Shown here piece by piece: positions 41,472-51,174 of a stretch of 64,000 bases of DNA (positions within the stretch are counted from its first letter, which is position 1; every line of letters starts with the position of its first letter). Source of the stretch: Ralstonia sp. A12. GTDB lineage: Bacteria > Pseudomonadota > Gammaproteobacteria > Burkholderiales > Burkholderiaceae. Both the position numbers and the translations under genes were made by a program. Below the pieces are notes generated by a model that made no database searches, was not told the origin of the DNA, and worked only from the letters and a program-made list of their open reading frames with translations. The stretch lies in assembly GCF_000801955.1 (NCBI RefSeq), contig NZ_JSZO01000001.1, positions 124,001-188,000 of the forward strand, read 5' to 3'.

Positions 41472-43025
41472 CTAACGCAGAGATCGCTGCAACCAAATCC
41501 CCCCCGCACACACCAGCGCAACCACCGCCCCCCAAGCAAACAGATCATTCACCGCTAGCAGCGTCGCCTGCCGATCAATTTCCGCCGAGATGCGAATCAA
41601 CTCCACCCCCTGCAGCGGATGCGGCCACTGCCAAGCGGGCGTGAGTGCATTCACATGCCCCACCAGATCCGTACGATGCTGCGCCTGCCCACGCTGCAGC
41701 AGCAACGTGGCGCCCATCGTGCCAAACGCCTGCGCCCAAGCGCGCATGATCCCCTTGAACTGATAAGCGTGGCCGAAATCCTTGGCCGGCAGATCCACAT
41801 ATGTCAGCCCCGCCACCTGGATCACCACAAACATCCCCACCATGCCCTCGATCATGAAACCCGGCACCAGCATGGAGACCGACGCACCGGGCATCGCCAC
41901 ATGCGACATCCACAACAGCGCCGTCGCCATCAGCACAAAGCCGATGGAAATCAGCACCCGCTTGGGCGGCAGCACATTGGTCAGCTGAAAGTTGAGGAAC
42001 CCCAGCACGATCGTCACCAGCCCACCCAGGCTCATGAGCTGCGCAGTGGTCTCATAACGGAAGCCCAGGCCGTTCTGCACAAGGCTCGACGAGAGAAAGC
42101 CCCACGCGCTCGCAAACACGTAGTAGATGGCATAGAACACCATGCCCACCATGAAGCGGCGCTGCAGCGTGGCACGCAGGTCCACCCACGGCAGCGGGTG
42201 ACCGGTCTGGCGAATGCCGATCCAGATAAGCAACGCCACCACGGCAATGATCGGCAGCACCTGCGCAGGCGAGCCATCCGGGTGGACGAAGCGGGCCTGC
42301 TGGAAGCCATGCAGCGCAATCAGCGCCGCCAGCCCGAACGCAATGGCCGACGGCCAATCCAGCGAGGCAAAATCGCCCTTGCGCTCCTGCATCTTCGGGT
42401 GCGGATAGAACGCCGCCACCAGTGCACACACCACCACGGCCACCAGCAACTGCGCAATGAAGATCGCGCGCCAGCCGAACTGCTCGGTCAGTGCCGCTGA
42501 CAGCATGGGCGACACGCAACTTAGCCCGAAGATGCCGTAGATCATCCCCTTCATCAGCGTGCGGCGTTCGTGCGCGGGGCTGTGCTGCACGAAGATGCGC
42601 GAGGTAGACAACATCGGCCCCGCCCCAAACCCCTGCACCGCTCGCCCGACGACCAGCATCGTGCCGCCCTCGGCTGCCGCGCAGATCAGCGTGCCGGCAA
42701 TGAACACCAGCAGCGACAGCAGCGTGTGCTTGCGGTACGTCATGTGATCAGCCAGCCGCCCCATTACCAGAATCGCCAGACTGGCCGCCGCCGCATAGGC
42801 CGTCACAGCCCATAGGTAAACATCTTGTGACGCCAGCACCCCACCCTCGATATGGGGCCCGGCGATCGAGAACATCAGGTTGGTCATGTAGTCCACGCCC
42901 GTGGCCAGCCCGATCACCACGCCGACCATGCGCAATTCCAGCCGACTGCCGACCGTCGATTCGGCAGGCTGACGGCGAGGCGCAGGGGTGGGGGAAACCA
43001 TGTGGTCTGTGCTTGGCGTGTTCAT
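41472..43025 (-). CDS. MFS exporter, DHA2 (14-helix) family
   Basis: A 517-residue transporter with about 14 helices. The helix 2-3 loop GRLADHMTYRKHTL, the antiporter motif C region GAGPMLSTSRIFV and a long C-terminal half match the EmrB/QacA branch. The ATG at 43025 (MNTPSTDHMV) is used; an in-frame start at 43067 is less likely. It is divergent from a LysR gene, so it is probably induced by the compound it expels. There is no HlyD adaptor gene, so it may work alone in the inner membrane. Confidence 0.88.
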   Translation of the reverse strand: MNTPSTDHMVSPTPAPRRQPAESTVGSRLELRMVGVVIGLATGVDYMTNLMFSIAGPHIEGGVLASQDVYLWAVTAYAAAASLAILVMGRLADHMTYRKHTLLSLLVFIAGTLICAAAEGGTMLVVGRAVQGFGAGPMLSTSRIFVQHSPAHERRTLMKGMIYGIFGLSCVSPMLSAALTEQFGWRAIFIAQLLVAVVVCALVAAFYPHPKMQERKGDFASLDWPSAIAFGLAALIALHGFQQARFVHPDGSPAQVLPIIAVVALLIWIGIRQTGHPLPWVDLRATLQRRFMVGMVFYAIYYVFASAWGFLSSSLVQNGLGFRYETTAQLMSLGGLVTIVLGFLNFQLTNVLPPKRVLISIGFVLMATALLWMSHVAMPGASVSMLVPGFMIEGMVGMFVVIQVAGLTYVDLPAKDFGHAYQFKGIMRAWAQAFGTMGATLLLQRGQAQHRTDLVGHVNALTPAWQWPHPLQGVELIRISAEIDRQATLLAVNDLFAWGAVVALVCAGGIWLQRSLR

Positions 43026-43028
43026 GCA

Positions 43029-43077
43029 GGGATGGTAATTTGCCTGAAAACCGGCGGAAACCGCCATCCCACAAATT
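43029..43077. promoter_or_regulatory. Divergent promoter with two interleaved inverted repeats
   Basis: GGGATGG (43029-43035) pairs with CCATCCC (43064-43070), and AATTTG (43037-43042) pairs with CAAATT (43072-43077). A short GGCGG-AAA-CCGCC hairpin lies between. The whole gap between the MFS and LysR genes is 64 bp, so this must hold both promoters and the LysR operator. Confidence 0.45.
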
Positions 43078-43089
43078 CATTGTTCAACC

Positions 43090-44067
43090 ATGCGAACGAC
43101 GGACTGGAACGACTGGGACACTTTCTGCACCGTGGCCACCCTCGGCAGCTTCACGCGTGCAGCCGACCGGCTGGGGTTGCCCAAGTCATCGGTCAGCACC
43201 GCCGTGTCACGGCTGGAGGGCAAACTGGGCGCGCGCCTGTTCGAACGTAGCACGCGCCGCCTGCGCCTGACCGACGCTGGCGAAGCCCTGTTGCGCGACG
43301 CAGGCCCATTGTTCCAGCGGCTGCGCGAAGTGTCGGAAGACGCGGCGGCGACGTTTCAGTCGCCGGCGGGCACCTTGCGCGTTGCCATGCCCTATGAGTT
43401 TGCCGCCAGACAATTCGCCGAGGTCGTGCTGGAAGTCATGCGCGAGCACACCGGCCTGCGCATCGAGGTGGATGTGGCCCCACGCCAGATCGACCCGCTT
43501 GCCCAGGGCTACGACATCATGCTGACCGTACCGCGCGGGCCGCTGCCCGATTCCGGCCTGGTCGCTCAGCGCGTGTTCGATCTGCGGCGTGCGGTGGTGG
43601 TTGCCCCGCAATTGCTGGAGCGCCTGGGGCCGCTCACACACCCTGATCAGCTTGTCGATTGGCCCTGCCTGGGTGTCTCAAACGAATCCGAATGGCAGTT
43701 CCGCACGCCCGGCGGCGAGACCATCAACCTGCCGCTGGATTTCCGCATGCGCACCTCCAACAGCGAACTGCGCATGCAGGCGGCCATTGCCGGCTTGGGT
43801 GTCGCTCGCATCACGTCGGCGTTTGCCACCGACCTGATCGCCTCGGGCGCGCTGCAAGAAGTACTGACCGATTTCCAATCCCCGCCGATGCGCGTGTACG
43901 CCGTCTTCCCCGGCCGCCGCCTGATGCCGGCCAAGGTGAAGGTGTTCATGGACGCCCTGCACCACAGGATTGAGCAATCCCGCGAGCACACCCGCCAGCA
44001 CGCCGACATGCGGCCCACCTTCGTGGATGACACCGCACCGCCGTGGCCGCCCGAATCCCTGCTCTGA
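43090..44067 (+). CDS. LysR-family regulator
   Basis: A 325-residue LysR protein with the helix-turn-helix in residues 5-65 (WDTFCTVATLGSFTRAADRLGLPKSSVSTAVSRLE, cited by ends) and an effector domain to about 300. The C-terminal tail (about 300-325) is longer than usual and proline-rich. This N-terminus resembles the DsdC/AaeR-like group that uses short chain repressors of efflux. Its target is probably the divergent MFS gene 64 bp away. Confidence 0.9.
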   Translation: MRTTDWNDWDTFCTVATLGSFTRAADRLGLPKSSVSTAVSRLEGKLGARLFERSTRRLRLTDAGEALLRDAGPLFQRLREVSEDAAATFQSPAGTLRVAMPYEFAARQFAEVVLEVMREHTGLRIEVDVAPRQIDPLAQGYDIMLTVPRGPLPDSGLVAQRVFDLRRAVVVAPQLLERLGPLTHPDQLVDWPCLGVSNESEWQFRTPGGETINLPLDFRMRTSNSELRMQAAIAGLGVARITSAFATDLIASGALQEVLTDFQSPPMRVYAVFPGRRLMPAKVKVFMDALHHRIEQSREHTRQHADMRPTFVDDTAPPWPPESLL

Positions 44068-44102
44068 TCCCAAGACGCTCTCTTCTAGACCTCAATACGA
44101 CA

Positions 44103-44585
44103 ATGCGCCCATTTGCCCGCTCCCTCGCCCTGCTCCTCACTGTCGGCACGCTTTGCACGACGGCCTGCTCCCGCGCTGAGGACATCGGCAGCGTCAGCAC
44201 CAATTTCCGCATCACCGGCTCGGACAAGATCGTCATCGAGGCGTTTGACGATCCGCTCGTACAGGGTGTCACCTGCTACGTATCGCGTGCCCGCACGGGC
44301 GGCATCAAGGGCACGCTGGGCGTGGCGGAAGACGTGAGTGAAGCCGCCGTGGCTTGCCGCCAGGTCGGCGACATCACCTTCGTGAAGCCCGTGCCGCAGC
44401 AGGACGACATGTTTACGCAGCGCCTGTCGCTCGTCTTCAAGACGCTGCACGTGGTGCGCACGGTGGATCGCAAGCGCAATGTGCTCGTCTACCTGGTGTA
44501 TTCCGACAAGGTGATCTCGGGCAGCCCCAAGAACAGCGTAACGGCGGTACCCGTCCCGGCCAGCCAGCCGATTCCGGTCAAATAA
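44103..44585 (+). CDS. creA: CreA-family protein
   Basis: A 160-residue secreted protein with a signal peptide and TTAC (Cys22), a possible lipobox. The mature part keeps the family segments DKIVIEAFDDPLVQGVTCYVSRARTGGIKG and VFKTLHVVRTVDRKRNVLVYLVYSDKVISGSPKNS (cited from about residues 40-70 and 115-150). CreA lies beside creBC in E. coli but its function is unknown; here there is no creBCD. It starts 35 nt after the LysR stop. Confidence 0.9.
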   Translation: MRPFARSLALLLTVGTLCTTACSRAEDIGSVSTNFRITGSDKIVIEAFDDPLVQGVTCYVSRARTGGIKGTLGVAEDVSEAAVACRQVGDITFVKPVPQQDDMFTQRLSLVFKTLHVVRTVDRKRNVLVYLVYSDKVISGSPKNSVTAVPVPASQPIPVK

Positions 44586-44654
44586 GGCGTGGAAGTGGCG
44601 TCAGCACCATATTGGTGCGGCGCAACGTGAGCGTGGCGGCCGAGCAACGCGTCG

Positions 44655-44735
44655 TGGTGCATACGTAAGCCTACGTATGGTGCATTGCATCATCTGGTGT
44701 ATTATGAGGGTATTCCCTAACCGGGATTTCCCTAA
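44655..44735 (+). promoter_or_regulatory. Promoter with tandem GGG-N4-CCC dyads and upstream repeats
   Basis: GGG-TATT-CCC (44708-44717) and GGG-ATTT-CCC (44723-44732) are 15 bp apart. GCATCAT (44687-44693) lies 21 bp before the first, as at 27913. Further upstream are three TGGTG(C/T)AT repeats (44655, 44678 and 44695) and a perfect CATACGTA-AGCC-TACGTATG dyad (44660-44679). A -10-like TATTAT starts at 44700. At least two regulators could bind here. Confidence 0.55.
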
Positions 44736-44745
44736 GAGGCCAATC

Positions 44746-44922
44746 ATGCAAAACACGAACGACCTGAAGCTGACCGACCAACTCGAACGCGAACTGATCG
44801 AGCGCGAGATGTCCGAAGGTATCTACTACTATCGCCGCCCGTCGGGCCACGCGTTCTCCTTCGCCCAGTTCTTCTCGGCAATCGCGAACCTGTTCAGCAC
44901 GCAGCGCACCGCCAAGGCCTAA
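44746..44922 (+). CDS. Small orphan protein, 58 residues
   Basis: The frame begins MQNTNDLKLTDQLERELIER, an acidic helix, and ends with an aromatic amphipathic helix (AFSFAQFFSAIANLFS). AAGAGG precedes the ATG at good distance. Codon use fits the region. I recognise no family and there is no clear homology to the small protein at 27985-28152, despite the shared promoter plan. It could act at the membrane surface. Confidence 0.75.
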   Translation: MQNTNDLKLTDQLERELIEREMSEGIYYYRRPSGHAFSFAQFFSAIANLFSTQRTAKA

Positions 44923-45285
44923 CCCGCCGTTATTGTCGATGGGCATGTGCCCGAGCTAGCTGTAGCGTAGTAGTCGCAATACCAGCAGTACCGTGCGCCG
45001 GTCTGTGTCTTCACACAGCAGCCGCCACACCCGCCAGGTCATGACCGCCTGGTGCCAATCGAGGGCCGGATTCCGGCCCTTTGTCATTTCTGCGGCGCAT
45101 GTCTTGCGTGCCGCAGCATCCTCTCCTGCCTCCTCCCTCCCCCAACTGCGCCGCAGTTGTGTTCTGCACTGCCTGTGCTTAACTGATTAAAGCCGCGACC
45201 ACCGATACCCAGAATCCGCGCGCATCTTCGCTGCAAGGAAGGCGCATAGCGGGACACACGGCGACCATCCCCCAAGGAGACTCCC
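44923..45285. other. 363-bp intergenic stretch before the cox operon
   Basis: It holds a 12-bp palindrome GGGCATGTGCCC (44941-44952) and a hairpin AGGGCCGG-ATT-CCGGCCCT (45062-45080) followed by TTTGTCATTT, a fair candidate terminator for the small gene. The cox promoter should lie between about 45090 and 45270; TTAACTGATTAA (45179-45190) is a short dyad there. CAAGGAGACTCCC precedes coxS. No gene or tRNA is visible. Confidence 0.5.
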
Positions 45286-45810
45286 ATGGCGATCAGCCTC
45301 AAGCTGTCGGTCAACGGTGCGCCTGTCACCGTCAGTGTCGAACCCCATACCCTGCTGGTCCAATTGCTGCGCGAGCACCTGCGCCTGACCGGTACGCACG
45401 TTGGCTGCGATACCGCGCAGTGCGGCGCGTGCACCGTGCATATGAACGGACGCGCGGTGAAGTCGTGCAACATCCTCGCCGTGCAGGCCGATGGCACCGA
45501 GGTGACCACCATTGAGGGGTTATCCAAGGATGGTGCGCTGCACCCAATGCAGGAGGCCTTTCGTGAATGCCATGGCCTGCAATGCGGCTTCTGCACCCCC
45601 GGCATGGTGATGGCGGCGACCGCCCTGGTCGCGCAACACCCGCATCCGGATGAACACATGGTGCGCGAGCAACTCGACGGCAACCTGTGCCGCTGCACCG
45701 GTTATCACAACATCGTGCGCGCCGTGATGAAGGGGGCTGAAGCCATGGCCGAAGAAGGCGATGCCTCCTCCCTGCAAAGCCTGGCCGCCGCGCGCGCCCA
45801 CGCCGCCTGA
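45286..45810 (+). CDS. coxS: CoxS-like [2Fe-2S] subunit of a molybdenum hydroxylase
   Basis: A 174-residue protein with a plant-type [2Fe-2S] domain ([21 protein letters not shown], starting near residue 43) and a helical domain with the second cluster ([10 protein letters not shown] and CRCTGYHNI). It carries electrons between the molybdenum centre of CoxL and the flavin of CoxM. The gene order S-L-M that begins here is typical of form II enzymes. CAAGGAGACTCCC precedes the ATG. Confidence 0.93.
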   Translation: MAISLKLSVNGAPVTVSVEPHTLLVQLLREHLRLTGTHVGCDTAQCGACTVHMNGRAVKSCNILAVQADGTEVTTIEGLSKDGALHPMQEAFRECHGLQCGFCTPGMVMAATALVAQHPHPDEHMVREQLDGNLCRCTGYHNIVRAVMKGAEAMAEEGDASSLQSLAAARAHAA

Positions 45811-45829
45811 ACCCAGCGAGGAGACCACC

Positions 45830-48208
45830 ATGAACGCTCCCGCAGAACCCAACAACCACCTGATCGGCGCGGCCGTCAAACGCAAGGAAGACTATCGCTT
45901 CCTGACCGGCGCCGGGCAGTACACGGACGATGTCGTCCAGGCCCATCAGTCGTACGCGGTGTTCCTGCGCTCGCCGTACGCGCATGCCCGCATCAAGCAC
46001 ATCAACGTGGATGCGGCACGCCACCATCCGGGCGTGCTGGCCGTGCTCACGGGCGACGACCTGGCCACCGACAAGGTCAACGGCCTGCCGTGCGGCTGGC
46101 TGATCCACAGCATTGACGGCACGCCGATGAAGGAGCCGCCCCACCCCGTGATCGCCCAGGGCAAGGTGCGCCACGTGGGTGACCAGGTAGCGCTGGTGGT
46201 GGCCGAATCGGTGAAGATCGCCAAGGATGCCGTCGAGATGATCGACGTTGAATACGACGAGCTGCCCGCCGTGGTCGACACCGCCACCGCGCCGACAGCC
46301 GGTTCCGCCGTCCACGACGAGGTGCCCGACAACACCTGCTACACCTGGGGCCACGGCGACAAGGCCGCCACCGATACCGCCTTTGCCAAGGCCGCGCATG
46401 TGACGCAGCTCCATATCGTCAACAACCGGCTGATCCCGAACGCCATCGAGCCGCGCGCCGTCAACGCGAGCTACTCGCGCCAGGACGACAGCTACACGCT
46501 CTACGTCGCCAATCAGAATCCACACGTGGAACGCCTGCTGATGTCGGCCTTCGTGCTGGGCCTGACCGAAGCCAAGGTCCGCGTGATTGCGCCGGATGTG
46601 GGTGGCGGGTTCGGCTCGAAGATCTTCCTGTACCCGGAAGATGTGGCGCTCACCTGGGCATCGAAGAAGGTGGGCCGGCCGATCAAGTGGACGGCCGAGC
46701 GGTCCGAATCTTTCCTCACCGACGCGCATGGCCGCGACCATGTCACGCATGCTGAACTGGCGCTCGATGCGCATGGCAACTTCCTCGCCATGCGTGTGCA
46801 TACGACGGCCAATATGGGCGCGTACCTGTCGACGTTTGCCAGCAGCGTGCCGACCATCCTGTATGCGACGCTGCTTGCCGGGCAGTACAAGACGCCGGCC
46901 ATCTATGCCGAGGTGAAGGCGGTGTTTACCAATACCGCACCGGTCGATGCGTATCGCGGCGCCGGGCGGCCGGAAGCAACCTATGTGGTCGAACGGCTGG
47001 TCGAAACCGCCGCGCGTGAAATGCAGATCGATCCGGCTGAACTGCGACGCCGCAACTTCATCCGCACGTTCCCGTATGCCACGCCAGTCGGCTTGACCTA
47101 CGACACCGGCGACTACGAACCCTGCCTCGACCGCGCCATCGAACTGGCTGACGTCAAAGGCTTTAAGGCTCGCCGCGATGCCTCGCGCGCCAAGGGCCGG
47201 CTGCGCGGCATGGGTTACTCCTGCTATATCGAGGCGTGCGGGCTGGCGCCATCGAATATCGCTGGGGCGCTGGGAGCGCGTGCCGGCCTGTTTGAAGCCG
47301 GCGAAATCCGCGTGCATCCGACAGGCTCCGTCACCGTCTTCACCGGCTCGCACAGCCACGGCCAGGGCCATGAGACCACCTTTGCGCAAGTGGTGGCCGA
47401 TCGCCTGGGCGTGCCGCTGGAGAACATCGAGGTCGTACACGGCGACACCGGGCGCATTCCCTTCGGCATGGGCACCTATGGTTCGCGCTCGATTGCCGTG
47501 GGTGGCTCGGCCATCATGAAGGCGCTCGACAAGATCGAAGCCAAGGCCAAGAAGATCGCCGCGCATCTGCTGGAGGCCTCGGCTGAGGACATCGAGTTCA
47601 AGGATGGCGTCTTCCGCGTGGCCGGCACCGATCGCACCAAGACCTTCGGCGAAGTCGCTCTCACGGCGTACGTGCCGCACAACTATCCGCTCGACAAGCT
47701 CGAACCCGGGCTGGATGAAAACGCCTTCTACGACCCGACCAACTTCACCTACCCGGCTGGCGCCTACATCTGCGAAGTGGAAGTCGACCCGGATACCGGT
47801 GAAGTCCACATCGACCGCTTCGTCGCCGTGGACGATTTCGGCAACATCATCAACCCGATGATCGTCGAGGGTCAGGTGCATGGTGGGCTTGGTCAGGGCA
47901 TCGGCCAGGCACTGCTGGAGCGCTGCGTGTACGACGAGACCGGGCAATTGCTGACCGGCTCCTACATGGACTACGCCATGGCTCGCGCGGGTGATCTGCC
48001 GAGCTTCACGGTGGAAACCGCCAAGGGCACGCCGTGCACGCACAACCCGCTGGGTGTGAAAGGCTGCGGCGAGGCGGGGGCGATCGGCTCACCACCGGCG
48101 CTCATCAACGCCATCGTCGACGCGCTGGCGCCGCTTGGTGTGAAAGACCTCCAGATGCCTGCCACACCGCACCGTGTCTGGCAAACCATTCAAGCGGCCA
48201 AGGCCTAG
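45830..48208 (+). CDS. coxL: CoxL-like molybdopterin-binding subunit, form II type
   Basis: A 792-residue xanthine oxidase-family large subunit. It has [10 protein letters not shown] for the cofactor, [15 protein letters not shown], and the C-terminal [12 protein letters not shown] with the active-site glutamate. The active-site loop is A374-Y-R-G-A-G-R380. Form I CO dehydrogenases have AYRCSFR with the cysteine that binds copper; AYRGAGR marks form II, whose CO oxidation is doubtful or slow. Aldehydes or purines are alternative substrates. GAGGAGACC precedes the ATG at 45830. Confidence 0.93.
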   Translation: MNAPAEPNNHLIGAAVKRKEDYRFLTGAGQYTDDVVQAHQSYAVFLRSPYAHARIKHINVDAARHHPGVLAVLTGDDLATDKVNGLPCGWLIHSIDGTPMKEPPHPVIAQGKVRHVGDQVALVVAESVKIAKDAVEMIDVEYDELPAVVDTATAPTAGSAVHDEVPDNTCYTWGHGDKAATDTAFAKAAHVTQLHIVNNRLIPNAIEPRAVNASYSRQDDSYTLYVANQNPHVERLLMSAFVLGLTEAKVRVIAPDVGGGFGSKIFLYPEDVALTWASKKVGRPIKWTAERSESFLTDAHGRDHVTHAELALDAHGNFLAMRVHTTANMGAYLSTFASSVPTILYATLLAGQYKTPAIYAEVKAVFTNTAPVDAYRGAGRPEATYVVERLVETAAREMQIDPAELRRRNFIRTFPYATPVGLTYDTGDYEPCLDRAIELADVKGFKARRDASRAKGRLRGMGYSCYIEACGLAPSNIAGALGARAGLFEAGEIRVHPTGSVTVFTGSHSHGQGHETTFAQVVADRLGVPLENIEVVHGDTGRIPFGMGTYGSRSIAVGGSAIMKALDKIEAKAKKIAAHLLEASAEDIEFKDGVFRVAGTDRTKTFGEVALTAYVPHNYPLDKLEPGLDENAFYDPTNFTYPAGAYICEVEVDPDTGEVHIDRFVAVDDFGNIINPMIVEGQVHGGLGQGIGQALLERCVYDETGQLLTGSYMDYAMARAGDLPSFTVETAKGTPCTHNPLGVKGCGEAGAIGSPPALINAIVDALAPLGVKDLQMPATPHRVWQTIQAAKA

Positions 48209-48223
48209 GTAGAGGAGCCCACC

Positions 48224-49030
48224 ATGTACGACTTCGAATACCAGAAAGCCACCGACGCCCAGACCGCAGTCACCGCGCTGAAAACGCATGCGGACGCCAA
48301 GTACCTCGGCGGCGGCCAGAGCCTGCTGGCGGCAATGAAGCTGCGGTTGGCGCAGCCCTCCACGCTGGTCGATGTCACGCGCATTCCCGGCATGTCGGGC
48401 ATCCGCTCGCAGCCGGGCGTGATCACCGTGGGTGCGGCCACGCGTCATGCGGATGTGGCGGAGAACGCAGACATCGTCCGCATGTTGCCTGCGCTGGCAG
48501 ACCTTGCGGGCGGTATCGGCGACAGGCAGGTGCGTGCCATGGGCACGCTGGGCGGCTCGCTCGCCAACAACGACCCCGCCGCGTGCTACCCGGCGGCCGT
48601 GCTGGGCCTGAACGCCACCGTCGTCACCGAGCGGCGCAACATTGCGGCGGACGATTTCTTTCTCGGCATGTACGAGACAGCACTGGCTGCGGACGAGTTG
48701 ATCACTGAGGTGCAGTTTCCCGTGCCGGACCAGGCCGCCTACGTGAAATTCCGCAACCCCGCGTCGCGCTTTGCGCTGGTGGGCGTGTTCGTCAGTCGTA
48801 AGGGCAACAACGTGCGTGTGGCGGTGACGGGCGCGGCGCCTTGTGTGTTCCGCTGTACGCCGCTGGAGCAGGCGCTGGCGGCCAATTTCACGGCAGAAGC
48901 GGCGCGCAAGGTGGTGGTGTCGCCCGATGACCTGGTGGGCGATCTGCATGCCTCGCCGGAGTATCGGGCGCACCTGATCCCAGTGCTGACAGCCCGCGCC
49001 GTGGAGCACGCCCTGGCGAAACACCATTAA
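48224..49030 (+). CDS. coxM: CoxM-like FAD-binding subunit
   Basis: A 268-residue flavin subunit. The FAD loops are KYLGGGQSLLAAMKLRLAQP (about residues 25-45) and GTLGGSLANNDPAACYPAA (about 108-126). The C-terminal domain (about 180-268) is the CO dehydrogenase flavoprotein fold. It passes electrons from the iron-sulphur clusters to a quinone or other acceptor. It starts 15 nt after coxL. Confidence 0.93.
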   Translation: MYDFEYQKATDAQTAVTALKTHADAKYLGGGQSLLAAMKLRLAQPSTLVDVTRIPGMSGIRSQPGVITVGAATRHADVAENADIVRMLPALADLAGGIGDRQVRAMGTLGGSLANNDPAACYPAAVLGLNATVVTERRNIAADDFFLGMYETALAADELITEVQFPVPDQAAYVKFRNPASRFALVGVFVSRKGNNVRVAVTGAAPCVFRCTPLEQALAANFTAEAARKVVVSPDDLVGDLHASPEYRAHLIPVLTARAVEHALAKHH

Positions 49031-49051
49031 GCGCATTGGCCAAGGAACGGC

Positions 49052-49948
49052 ATGCCGGTCGACTCCATTGACGACTGCATCGCGCAACTGCAAGGTCAGG
49101 GTTATTTCGCCAGCCGCGAGCTGGCCACCGCCCTGTTCCTCGCGCTGCGTATGCAGCGGCCGCTGTTTCTGGAAGGCGAGCCCGGTGTCGGCAAGACCGA
49201 GCTGGCGAAGGCGGCGGCCGGGCTGCTGGGCACGCCGCTGCTGCGGCTGCAATGCTATGAAGGGCTCGACACCGCCAGCGCCCTCTACGAGTGGGACTAC
49301 CCGCGCCAGATCATGGCGCTGCGCCTGGCAGAAGCCGCCGGTGAAAAGCCCCACGCCGACACGCTCTACCGCGATGAATTTCTCCTCAAGCGCCCGTTGC
49401 TGCAGGCGCTGTTGCCGGACCCCGCCCACCCCGATACCCCCCGCGTCTTGCTGATCGACGAGATCGACCGCGCCGACGAGCCGTTCGAGGCGTTCCTACT
49501 GGAGCTGCTGTCGGACTTTCAGGTATCGATTCCGGAGTTCGGCACCGTGCGCGCACACGTGATTCCGTTGGTCGTCATGACCTCCAACCGCACGCGCGAG
49601 GTACATGACGCGCTCAAGCGGCGCTGCCTGTATCAGTGGATCGGCTATCCGGACAAGGCACGCGAGCTGCAGATCGTGGCGCAGCGCGCGCCCGAGACTG
49701 CCGCCAAGTTGCAGCAACGCGCCGTGGATTTCGTGCACCGCTTGCGCGGCATCGATCTGTTCAAGGCACCGGGCATTGCCGAGGCCATCGACTGGTGCCG
49801 CGCGCTGGCCGCACTGAATGTGACTGAGCTCGACCCGCAATCGGTGCAGGACACGCTGGGCGTGCTGCTCAAGTACCAGGACGATCTGGCCCGCGTGGAT
49901 GCGCCGACCATCGAGCAATTGCTGGCCTCGCCGGCGTTGCCGGAGTAG
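49052..49948 (+). CDS. coxD: CoxD-like MoxR-family AAA+ ATPase
   Basis: A 298-residue AAA+ protein with Walker A GEPGVGKTELAK (about residues 46-57), Walker B VLLIDEIDRAD and sensor 1 VMTSNRTREV. CoxD-type ATPases help mature the molybdenum active site (copper and sulphur insertion in form I enzymes). Here a form II enzyme has kept it, which suggests a more general maturation role. It starts 21 nt after coxM and is followed by coxE after 2 nt. Confidence 0.92.
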   Translation: MPVDSIDDCIAQLQGQGYFASRELATALFLALRMQRPLFLEGEPGVGKTELAKAAAGLLGTPLLRLQCYEGLDTASALYEWDYPRQIMALRLAEAAGEKPHADTLYRDEFLLKRPLLQALLPDPAHPDTPRVLLIDEIDRADEPFEAFLLELLSDFQVSIPEFGTVRAHVIPLVVMTSNRTREVHDALKRRCLYQWIGYPDKARELQIVAQRAPETAAKLQQRAVDFVHRLRGIDLFKAPGIAEAIDWCRALAALNVTELDPQSVQDTLGVLLKYQDDLARVDAPTIEQLLASPALPE

Positions 49949-49950
49949 CC

Positions 49951-51174
49951 GTGGACACATCGGCCGCGCCGCCCATGTCGCTACCCATGCTGCCCCGCAA
50001 CGTGACGCACTTCGTGCGCTTGCTGCGCAACGCCGGCATGCCGCTGGCACCTTCGCGCGCGGTGGATGCCATCGAAGCCATGGTTCACATCGATATCGGC
50101 CGCCGTGATGACGTGAAGGCCGCCCTGTCCGCCCTGCTCGTCTCGCACCCCGACGAACGCACGCTGTTCGATGCGGCGTTCAACGTGTTCTGGCGCGATC
50201 CGGACTGGGAAGGCAAGCTGCGCGCCCTGCTGCTGCCCAAGGTGCGCGGCGGCATTCCCGTTGCGCGGAGCAACCGCCTGGCCGATGCGCTACGTGCACA
50301 GCCGTCGATCAACCTGCCACCCGGCCCCCAGCCCGACGGCGAACGCCATGACATCGTTGCGCCGCTGGCGTTTTCCGCAAACGAAGCACTGCGCACGCGT
50401 GACTTCGACACACTCAATGCGGCGGAATGGCGCACGCTGCAGCACATGATCCGCCGCCGGCGCGTGCATCTGGCACAGGAACGCACACGCCGGCTGAAAG
50501 CGGCCTCGCGCGGGCGACATCCAGATCTGCGCGCCACCGCCCGCCAGGCCGTGCGCGCCGGTGGCGAATGGACGGGCTGGAAATACCGCCAGCCGGTCGA
50601 CCGCACACCGCCGCTCGTGCTCCTGCTCGACATCTCCGGATCGATGAGCCGCTACTCGCGCGCGGTGCTGTACTACTGCCACGCGCTGGTGCAGTCGCGC
50701 GAGCGCATCCAGGCCTTCCTGTTCGGTACGCGACTGACGAACGTGTCGCTGCATCTGCGCGAGCGTGATCCGGACATCGCCGTGCAAGCCATCGCGCAGC
50801 TTGTGCCGGACTGGTCTGGCGGCACGCGCATCGGCGCGGCGCTGGCCGAGTTCAACCGCCGCTGGGCGCGCCGTACGCTGTCCGGCCGTGCCACCGTGCT
50901 GCTCGTGACCGATGGGCTCGACCACGAACACATCGACCTGCTCGACGCCGAGATGGCCCGTCTGGCCCGCTTCGCGCACCGCATCGTCTGGCTCAACCCG
51001 CTGCTGCGCTTTGCCGGCTTCGAGCCCCGGGCACGCGGCGTGCGAGCCATCCTGCCGCATGTCGACGCGATGGTGCCGGCGCACCATTTCGACAGCCTGG
51101 CTGCGCTGGAGCAGGAATTGGCGCATGCTCGGCATGGCCCCACCCCAGTCCGCCCGACCGCACCATGGAACTGA
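49951..51174 (+). CDS. coxE: CoxE-like VWA-domain protein
   Basis: A 407-residue protein. The C-terminal von Willebrand A domain (about residues 220-390) carries the metal-binding DISGSMSRYSR and LLVTDGLDHEH. The N-terminal region is helical and very basic around 160-210. MoxR ATPases and VWA proteins work as pairs, and this is the CoxD partner for enzyme maturation. It begins GTG at 49951 and overlaps coxG by 10 nt. Confidence 0.92.
   Translation: MDTSAAPPMSLPMLPRNVTHFVRLLRNAGMPLAPSRAVDAIEAMVHIDIGRRDDVKAALSALLVSHPDERTLFDAAFNVFWRDPDWEGKLRALLLPKVRGGIPVARSNRLADALRAQPSINLPPGPQPDGERHDIVAPLAFSANEALRTRDFDTLNAAEWRTLQHMIRRRRVHLAQERTRRLKAASRGRHPDLRATARQAVRAGGEWTGWKYRQPVDRTPPLVLLLDISGSMSRYSRAVLYYCHALVQSRERIQAFLFGTRLTNVSLHLRERDPDIAVQAIAQLVPDWSGGTRIGAALAEFNRRWARRTLSGRATVLLVTDGLDHEHIDLLDAEMARLARFAHRIVWLNPLLRFAGFEPRARGVRAILPHVDAMVPAHHFDSLAALEQELAHARHGPTPVRPTAPWN

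Noticed and set aside
45332-48043. Very long open frame (903 codons) antisense to coxS and coxL.
   Set aside because: It is a by-product of strong GC bias at third codon positions in coxL; its translation has no recognisable domain and the sense genes are certain.
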